DNA from: Planctomycetota bacterium
Lineage (GTDB): Bacteria > Planctomycetota > Phycisphaerae > Phycisphaerales > UBA1924
Reading direction: 5' to 3'
Length of the DNA: 38,516 nucleotides
Assembly: GCA_023434205.1 (NCBI GenBank)
Contig: JAEYTB010000215.1
Location: 1 to 38,516 of the forward strand
Shown: piece after piece, positions 33,449-38,516 of the stretch
How the letters are laid out: each line of letters starts with the position of its first letter
Numbering within the stretch: position 1 is the first letter of the stretch
Notes under the pieces: model-generated
What the model was told of the DNA's origin: nothing
Databases searched by the model: none
Seen by the model: only the letters and a program-made list of their open reading frames with translations
Translations under genes and position numbers: made by a program

Positions 33449-34234
33449 ATGAGCGGGGCATCGCCGACCATCGAGCCCGCACCGCCCCCGGCCCCGCCGG
33501 CGCCGCGGTGCCCCAACTGCGAAGCGCCGACCGCGGGAGCGTTCTGCTCGGCCTGCGGGCAGGCTTCTTCACCGGCCGCGCTGAACCTCCGCAACCTGTG
33601 GTCCACCACCGATGCGCCCCGAGGCATGAGGCACCCGGTCCTGCGTACCGCCCTCGAACTGCTGTACCGCCCGGGGCATGTCGCCGCGGCGTATGTAGAG
33701 GGCCGGCGCCGCAGCTACGCCCACCCGGTCAGCTACTGCCTGCTCACCGCCGGGATGTGCTTCATCGCGCTGAAGCTGTTCCGGCCCGATGCGGCGCGGC
33801 TCGAGACTGTCGGCTCGGACTTTGACCGTGCCTTCCAGACCATCGTGTACCTCACCTTCGACTACATGGGGCCGATCACCGTGGCCACACTGCCCCTGCT
33901 CGCGGCGGCGTTGCACCTTTTCTTCCGTAAGACCGGCCGGTCGCTGGCGGAATCGCTCGTTCTTTCCCTCTATGTCTACGGTCAGGCTTTCATGGTTCAG
34001 CTCGCGCTCGCCGCGTTGACCATTCTGTCCGACGGATGGCAGCAGATCGTTGACTTGCTCGTCCCCTTCGTGCTGCTCACCATCGCCGCCCCGCAGTTCT
34101 ACCCCACCCAGAGCACGGTGCGGACCGTTGTGCTCGCCAACGTCGCGCACATCCTCTATATCGTGGCGTTCTGCGCGCTGCTGATCATCGCGGCAGCCGT
34201 GCTCGTCCAGTTCCCCCAGTCGGCACCGCCCTGA
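33449..34234 (+). CDS. DUF3667 membrane protein
   Basis: 261 aa. A Pro-rich start is followed by a zinc ribbon, CPNCEAPTAGAFCSACGQ (two CxxC pairs), the hallmark of DUF3667. Then come RTALELLYRPGHVAAAYVEGRRRSYAHPVSYCLLTA (the 'l.....P......yi.GkR..y..P..y.l' block) and four hydrophobic segments (about 95-115, 135-160, 165-190, 195-245). Integral membrane protein of unknown function. It has a canonical promoter directly upstream. Confidence 0.87.
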   Translation: MSGASPTIEPAPPPAPPAPRCPNCEAPTAGAFCSACGQASSPAALNLRNLWSTTDAPRGMRHPVLRTALELLYRPGHVAAAYVEGRRRSYAHPVSYCLLTAGMCFIALKLFRPDAARLETVGSDFDRAFQTIVYLTFDYMGPITVATLPLLAAALHLFFRKTGRSLAESLVLSLYVYGQAFMVQLALAALTILSDGWQQIVDLLVPFVLLTIAAPQFYPTQSTVRTVVLANVAHILYIVAFCALLIIAAAVLVQFPQSAPP

Positions 34235-34308
34235 CCACGCGCTCTTCACTCTTCGCGATGCGCGCCGCCCCGCTGCCGGCGAGCCTGAAGCCGCTGAATC
34301 GGCCCGCT

Positions 34309-35913
34309 TCAGCAGGGGCCGCCCCCAAGGACCCTGTAGAACGACTCGATATCCGCGTCCGTCCCAAGGTCTCCATCGCGGTCAAAGTCCGCGGTCTCGC
34401 AGCCGTCGCACGCTCCCGCCAGGCACGCGAAGAACGCCTCGATATCCGCGTCCGTCCCGAGATCCCCGTCGCCGTCGAAGTCCGCCGAGCACGAGGACTC
34501 GCACGCGCTGGTGATGGCCGCCCACTCAAGGCCCCCGAGCAGGACGATGCCCGCGAAGTTCTGGTGCGTGGTGTCCGAGGTGTACTGATGCTGGATCGCC
34601 CACGGCGCGCTGGGGTGCGCGTGACCGCCCGCGGCGAGGTGGCCCGTCTGGTCGTAGAACGACCACCCGTGCTCGTTTGCCAGCTCGAACAGTGACTGGT
34701 TGACATCACGCATGCGCGTCCCGTCGAGGTCGTTTGATGGCGCGTACACACCGACCAGCTCCACGACCAGGTCCGTCACGCCGCAGGCCGTCAGGTTCGC
34801 GACCGCACGCTGCACGGCCCGGCGCGTGTTCTCCTTGTACGCCCCCGCGCCCGTGCCGCCCCACTCCTGGAACGCCCCGCCCGCGGCGACGTTGGCGCCC
34901 ACCTCGTACCGCACCAGTGCCGCGGGCGTGCCGATGCAGGTGGTGTACCACTCCCGGAACCCTTCATCGCTGTACTTCGCGCCGTTCGCGCTTGCCAGCG
35001 GGGTGTAGGGGTTGTCGCCCGGCGCGTACACGCTCTCGGGCAGGTGGCTGCGGGTGTTCCAGCCGCCGGCCGCCACGGTCGCCAGCACGATGCCCACATC
35101 GCCCTCGAACTCCACGCTCGCGCCGACCCACGCCACCCCCTTGTTCTGGTACGAGCCCGGGCCCGCGTCGTTGGCCGCGTCAAACCCCAGCCGCATCGCG
35201 ATGCCGTGCCCGACCATCCCCGGCCCCACGGCGGACATCTCCTGGATCTGATGGGCTCCGCCCGCGGGCGCGACCGGCGTCAGCGTCGTCTGCTGGATCA
35301 CGGGCGAGAAGCCGTGGTTGAACCCCAGCCTCATCCAGCTCCGCAGCCAGATGGGCCGGTCATCCTCTACGCCGAACACGCGGGTCCGGACCATGGCGCG
35401 GCCTTGCGCCGGGTCGCCGCGGTAGTACGTGCCGCCCGTAGGCGACGCGTCGCTCAACCTCATCGCACCCCCCGCCGTGGAGTGCATCACACAGAAGCTG
35501 CTGCCCGTCAAACCCTCGCCCGCGGCAGGCCCGCACCACTGCTCGGCGATGGTGACCGGGTACCGGTTCACAAGTCCGGTTCCCGGGAGCGTGTCGCCCG
35601 GCACCGCCATGCTCGCCGCCACCCCGGGGAGCCCGTACATGACCTGGCCCAGACCATCCTCACCGCCGGCGAAGCCGGCCGCGGCGATAAAGAACAGCCG
35701 TGCGAACTGCACATCGAATCCGCGGATGATCTGGCCTGGCACCCGGTTGTTGTGCCACGACGAACGTGAATCGCCGAAGCACAGAACGGCGCCGGCGGTT
35801 GCCTCCCGCCGCTCGTACCACGCCGCAACAGCCGCGAGCTGCACATCACGAGGCTGGCCCTGCGCGCCCGTCGCGAGCACGCAGACAGCCGTCGCACAGA
35901 TCAAAGCGCGCAT
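34309..35913 (-). CDS. Secreted SGNH-hydrolase-like protein with dockerin-type tail
   Basis: 534 aa. Signal peptide (RALICATAVCVLATGAQGQ). GAVLCFGDSRSSW carries the GDS block I with candidate nucleophile Ser49. Near the C-terminal part, DQTGHLAAGGHAHPS offers a late Asp/His pair, the order expected for SGNH esterases; the central 300 residues are unfamiliar, with many Gly/Ala/Thr and WNTRSHLPESVYAPGDN. The last 60 residues hold two calcium-loop repeats, ADFDGDGDLGTDADIEAFF and ADFDRDGDLGTDADIESFY, separated by 31 residues, as in dockerin-like tails of Phycisphaerae secreted proteins. The exact activity is uncertain. A perfect palindrome ACCGCCGCGGCGGT lies just upstream. Confidence 0.75.
   Translation of the reverse strand: MRALICATAVCVLATGAQGQPRDVQLAAVAAWYERREATAGAVLCFGDSRSSWHNNRVPGQIIRGFDVQFARLFFIAAAGFAGGEDGLGQVMYGLPGVAASMAVPGDTLPGTGLVNRYPVTIAEQWCGPAAGEGLTGSSFCVMHSTAGGAMRLSDASPTGGTYYRGDPAQGRAMVRTRVFGVEDDRPIWLRSWMRLGFNHGFSPVIQQTTLTPVAPAGGAHQIQEMSAVGPGMVGHGIAMRLGFDAANDAGPGSYQNKGVAWVGASVEFEGDVGIVLATVAAGGWNTRSHLPESVYAPGDNPYTPLASANGAKYSDEGFREWYTTCIGTPAALVRYEVGANVAAGGAFQEWGGTGAGAYKENTRRAVQRAVANLTACGVTDLVVELVGVYAPSNDLDGTRMRDVNQSLFELANEHGWSFYDQTGHLAAGGHAHPSAPWAIQHQYTSDTTHQNFAGIVLLGGLEWAAITSACESSCSADFDGDGDLGTDADIEAFFACLAGACDGCETADFDRDGDLGTDADIESFYRVLGGGPC
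34345..34458. repeat. Intragenic tandem repeat encoding the two calcium-loop motifs
   Basis: CTCGATATCCGCGTCCGTCCC plus neighbouring bases occurs at 34345-34365 and again at 34438-34458 (93 bp apart, in frame). It encodes the DGDLGTDADIE motif twice. Confidence 0.7.
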
Positions 35914-35923
35914 AAACACCCCC

Positions 35924-35937
35924 ACCGCCGCGGCGGT
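35924..35937. promoter_or_regulatory. 14-bp palindrome before the SGNH-like gene
   Basis: ACCGCCGCGGCGGT, perfect symmetry, 10 nt upstream of the ATG at 35913. Possible operator or leader hairpin. Confidence 0.3.
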
Positions 35938-36068
35938 TTCTAAGGAAAGAAAGAGGCGCGAGAAGCCCTCATTCTGTATACCCCGCCGGCCCACGCGCCG
36001 TGATGACAACCTTTGGAATTGGCGGCGAGTTCCTGCTTTCGGGCCGTGCGCTTAGCACAGCGAGCAGT

Positions 36069-36566
36069 TCACCGCACCTCGAACACCTCGCCCCGGTCGA
36101 ACCGCGTCTGCATGACGTACGCCTCGGTCTCGAGCGCGAAGGCGGGGTAGCCCTCTTCCAGCCAGCCGCGGACGTAGGCACGGCAGAACGCTGCGTGCCC
36201 CATCCGTCTCATCTGCACGGCGTGGACGAGCTCGTGGAAGAGCGTGGACAGGTCGCCGTGCGCCGTCGCGTGCCTGGCGACCGCCAGGACATTGCCGTAG
36301 CACATCCCGGAAACCGTCTCCAGGCTCATGGGGACGTCGACGCCCAGAACCTCCAGCAATCCGAAAACCACCGGATTCTCGACCTGTTCAACCACCGCAA
36401 CCCGCACATCATCCAGCAGCGCCGGCTCGAAGTACCGCGCCAGCACCGCGCGTTGCGCGCGGGTCAGCGGTTCGGCGATGCCGGAATACGCATCGCGCCG
36501 CGCCCACAGCCACACCGGGCCCAGCACGCCGGCCAGGCCGACAAGCGCCGAGCCGCGCACGTTCAC
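36069..36566 (-). CDS. HExxH metallopeptidase-like protein coupled to rmuC
   Basis: 165 aa from GTG 36566. A hydrophobic N-terminus (SALVGLAGVLGPVWLW) acts as signal or anchor. STLFHELVHAVQMRRMG carries an HExxH zinc motif (His111, Glu112, His115), and ALETEAY offers a third ligand Glu (146 or 148). This resembles small gluzincin-type peptidases such as the DUF4157-like group. The start codon overlaps the rmuC stop as GTGA (36563-36566), so translation is coupled. A GTG two codons further (36560) is an alternative start. Substrate unknown. The signal for export and the coupling to a cytoplasmic nuclease-type protein are hard to reconcile. Confidence 0.8.
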   Translation of the reverse strand: MNVRGSALVGLAGVLGPVWLWARRDAYSGIAEPLTRAQRAVLARYFEPALLDDVRVAVVEQVENPVVFGLLEVLGVDVPMSLETVSGMCYGNVLAVARHATAHGDLSTLFHELVHAVQMRRMGHAAFCRAYVRGWLEEGYPAFALETEAYVMQTRFDRGEVFEVR

Positions 36567-38098
36567 TCCGCCGCGCCCAGCAGCCCCGCGGGCTTGGGCT
36601 CGATGACCACCTCGCGCACGACCGCCCCCACCGCCTGGACCTCGGGCAGTTCCTTCCCGCTCTTGACGCCCGCATCCTCGAACCGACGCAGGGTCGGCTC
36701 CAGCCGGCTCTCGTAGCTGCCGACGAACTTGTTGTACCGCTCGACGGCGGCCGTCAGCGCCTTGCCCACGCTGGCGATGTTCGCGAACGCCGTGGCGGCG
36801 CGGTCGTGAAGCTCGCGGCCCAGGTCGAACAGCTCCCGGGCCTGCTCCTCGATCCGCTTCTCGCGCCACCCCACCGCGACGGCGCGCAGCAGCCCGATGA
36901 GCGTGCTGGGGCTCGCCAGGATCACGTTCTGCTCCGCGGCCTTCTCCAGCAGGTCGCCCCGGCGCGCCAGCGCCGCGTCCAGGAACTGGTCCCCGGGCAC
37001 GAACATCACCACGAAGTCCGGCGAGCCGTCCAGCTCCGCCCAGTAGTTCTTCTTCGAGAGCGCGGCCACCTGCTCGCTCACGTGCCGCGCAAACCGCTCC
37101 AGGCACTCCTCACGCGTTGCGTCGTCCGTCGCCTCCGCCGCCTGCACGTACGCGTACGTGTTGCACTTGGCGTCCACCGCGATGACCCGGTCGTTGGGCA
37201 GCTTCACCACCATGTCCGGCCGCAGCAGCCGCCCCGCGTCGTCCCGCTGGCTCATCTGCTCCGCGAAGTCGCAGTACCCGGACATTCCCGCCAGCTCCGC
37301 CACCCGCCGCAGCTGGATCTCGCCGTACCGCCCGCGCACCTCCGGCTTGGAGAGCGCTCGCGCCAGCTTCATCGTCTCCGCCCGTAGGCCGTCGCTCTGG
37401 GCCACCACGCCGCGGATGTGCTCCACGAGCGAGGCGCGGTCGGTCGCCCATTCCTGGCCCAGGAGCGCCAGCTTCTCGTCCGTGCGCTTCAGCGTGTCGC
37501 CGATCGGCTTGAGGAGCTGGTCCACCTCCGCCCGCTTCTTGTCCAGCTCCTGCTCGCCCTGCTTCTGCGCCGCGGCGAGCCTGGTTTCCGCCAGCTTCAG
37601 GAAGTTCTCGTTGCTCTTGCTCAGAACTTCGCCCGCGAGCGCGCCGAAGCTCTCCTTCATCTTCTCGTCGAACGCGGCGAGCTTGGCCTCGATCTCCTTC
37701 CGCGCCTCCTGCACCGCCAGCAGCTTCTCCGCGTGGACCGACTCCAGCCGCCGCAGCTCCTCGGCATGCAGCCGCCGCTCATGCTCCACCGCGCCCTCGA
37801 TCTCCCGCGTCGCGCGGGCGGCCGCCTCTTCACGCGCCCGCTGCTCCCGCTGGAGGGCCTCGCTCAGCCGAGCCTGCTCGGCCTGTGCCGTGGTGAGCCG
37901 CCGCCCCCACTCTTCGATCGAACCCTTCAACTCCGCCAGTGCTCGTTCCGCCGCATCCCGCCGCTCCTGCGCCGCCCGGGCCTCGGACTCGGCCACCACC
38001 ACCCGCGACACCAGCCGTCCCCGGTCAATCAAAAACCAAACAACAGCCGCCACCCCCGCCAACGCCGCCGCCCCGAGCATGATGTGTCCTGCATCCAT
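36563..38098 (-). CDS. rmuC: DNA recombination protein RmuC
   Basis: 511 aa. An N-terminal membrane helix (MLGAAALAGVAAVVWFLIDRG) leads into a long coiled coil (about 30-220, Glu/Arg/Ala/Gln-rich). The RmuC domain follows: LSKPEVRGRYGEIQLRRVAELAGM, DMVVKLPNDRVIAVDAK (the conserved 'vDaK' nuclease-fold Asp/Lys) and FVVMFVPGDQFLDAAL, then QNVILASPSTLIGLLRAVAVGW. RmuC limits inversion-type recombination in E. coli and has a restriction-endonuclease-like fold. The start MDAGHIM sits 8 nt after a TAGACT box. Upstream frame extension is Gly/Arg-rich and not protein-like. Confidence 0.94.
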   Translation of the reverse strand: MDAGHIMLGAAALAGVAAVVWFLIDRGRLVSRVVVAESEARAAQERRDAAERALAELKGSIEEWGRRLTTAQAEQARLSEALQREQRAREEAAARATREIEGAVEHERRLHAEELRRLESVHAEKLLAVQEARKEIEAKLAAFDEKMKESFGALAGEVLSKSNENFLKLAETRLAAAQKQGEQELDKKRAEVDQLLKPIGDTLKRTDEKLALLGQEWATDRASLVEHIRGVVAQSDGLRAETMKLARALSKPEVRGRYGEIQLRRVAELAGMSGYCDFAEQMSQRDDAGRLLRPDMVVKLPNDRVIAVDAKCNTYAYVQAAEATDDATREECLERFARHVSEQVAALSKKNYWAELDGSPDFVVMFVPGDQFLDAALARRGDLLEKAAEQNVILASPSTLIGLLRAVAVGWREKRIEEQARELFDLGRELHDRAATAFANIASVGKALTAAVERYNKFVGSYESRLEPTLRRFEDAGVKSGKELPEVQAVGAVVREVVIEPKPAGLLGAAE

Positions 38099-38106
38099 AA
38101 GCCCCG

Positions 38107-38112
38107 AGTCTA
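38107..38112 (-). promoter_or_regulatory. -10-like box, 8 nt before rmuC ATG
   Basis: Minus-strand TAGACT, 8 nt, ATG: leaderless-type spacing. Confidence 0.45.
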
Positions 38113-38274
38113 CCACCCCGCGGCGTGATTCCAGCCCTGCCAACTTGGCACCTGGCACCGGCCCCTCACCCCCGCTGGCAGCACTTTCCGCTCCGCCCCG
38201 GCCCGCGCCCGCCCATCCCGCCCCGTGGCCCCGGCCCCGGCGTCCGGCACGCCTCTTGCCTTGGGTCACGGCAG

Positions 38275-38516
38275 ATGCAGTCGGTACGCGCCCATCCCGG
38301 CAACCCCCACGACCCCCACGAGGGTGGCTGCCGCGCCTCCAACTGCCGCCTCAACCTCCTGCTCTCCTACGCCGGCTGGCACCCCGACCCGTGGGTGGAC
38401 CGGCTTCCCCGGCTGCTCGAGCCCATGGGCGTGGTGTCCCACAAGGCCGGGACGGGCCGGGAGGCGACCAGGCTTCTCTCTTCCCTGCCCATTCATGTCG
38501 CCGTGGTGGACATGGC
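38275..38516 (+). CDS. 5' fragment of an uncharacterised protein (cut by window edge)
   Basis: An open frame runs from ATG 38275 to the window edge, 80 codons without a stop. After a His/Pro/Gly-rich lead (MQSVRAHPGNPHDPHEGG) it reads like a folded protein: LNLLLSYAGWHPDPWVDRL, PRLLEPMGVVSHKAGTGREA and SSLPIHVAVVDM. The last block looks like the receiver-domain strand ending in the phosphoacceptor Asp (hVAVVDM), so it may be a response-regulator-like protein; this is a guess from a fragment. Divergent from rmuC. The 176-nt gap between them (38099-38274) is C-rich low complexity with no clear promoter for this gene. Confidence 0.6.
   Translation, partial: MQSVRAHPGNPHDPHEGGCRASNCRLNLLLSYAGWHPDPWVDRLPRLLEPMGVVSHKAGTGREATRLLSSLPIHVAVVDM

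Overview
The window is very GC-rich and densely packed with genes on both strands. It reads as chromosomal DNA of a planctomycete, most likely class Phycisphaerae. Pointers are a PEP-CTERM protein ending in the PAPGALALLG...SRRRR form of the signal, a CTRCAYDL/CPECG zinc-ribbon membrane protein, a secreted protein with an ADFDGDGD dockerin-like tail, a DUF3667 protein, and proline/glutamine-rich membrane-anchored proteins. This placement is inferred from family flavour; there is no rRNA or marker phylogeny in the window. I see no tRNA, rRNA, CRISPR, transposase, integrase or phage gene.

Layout. 1-6.8 kb: 3' part of a PhoR-like histidine kinase, a convergent lamin-tail protein, an exported methyltransferase-like protein, clpC with a strong terminator, and a GNAT protein. 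6.9-12.6 kb: an acidic-tailed conserved protein, a family 2 glycosyltransferase, a BshC-like protein, a substrate-binding lipoprotein and argS. Three copies of a small palindromic repeat lie in this stretch. 12.6-17.2 kb: an AlkD-like protein, a DUF1801 protein and a heavy-metal P-type ATPase on the minus strand, divergent from gpsA. 17.2-20.5 kb, minus strand: a HEAT-repeat lipoprotein, a coiled-coil anchored protein, a siderophore/B12-type ABC ATPase and a TPR protein. 20.6-24.2 kb: an ankyrin protein, a TIGR01777 epimerase, and a TPP riboswitch with thiC. 24.3-30.1 kb: a fasciclin protein, an ArsR/AHSA1 pair with a readable promoter-operator, and a TetR regulator with tandem operators divergent from a small ORF, an MddA-like methyltransferase, a SAM methyltransferase and an alcohol dehydrogenase. 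30.1-38.5 kb: a C39-like anchored protein, small membrane proteins, a second GNAT paralogue, a PEP-CTERM protein, a DUF3667 protein, a secreted SGNH-like protein, an HExxH protein coupled to rmuC, and the start of a gene cut by the window edge.

Three properties go beyond single genes. First, about a third of the start codons have a -10-like hexamer (TANNNT or NATAAT type) ending only 6-8 nt upstream, the signature expected of leaderless mRNAs. Second, the top strand is G-rich on the left and C-rich on the right whatever the gene orientation, with the change between about 22 and 28 kb; a positive-to-negative GC-skew change is the polarity expected near a replication terminus. Third, a 28-30 bp hairpin repeat occurs three times with a compensatory base-pair change, and one copy supplies a start codon.
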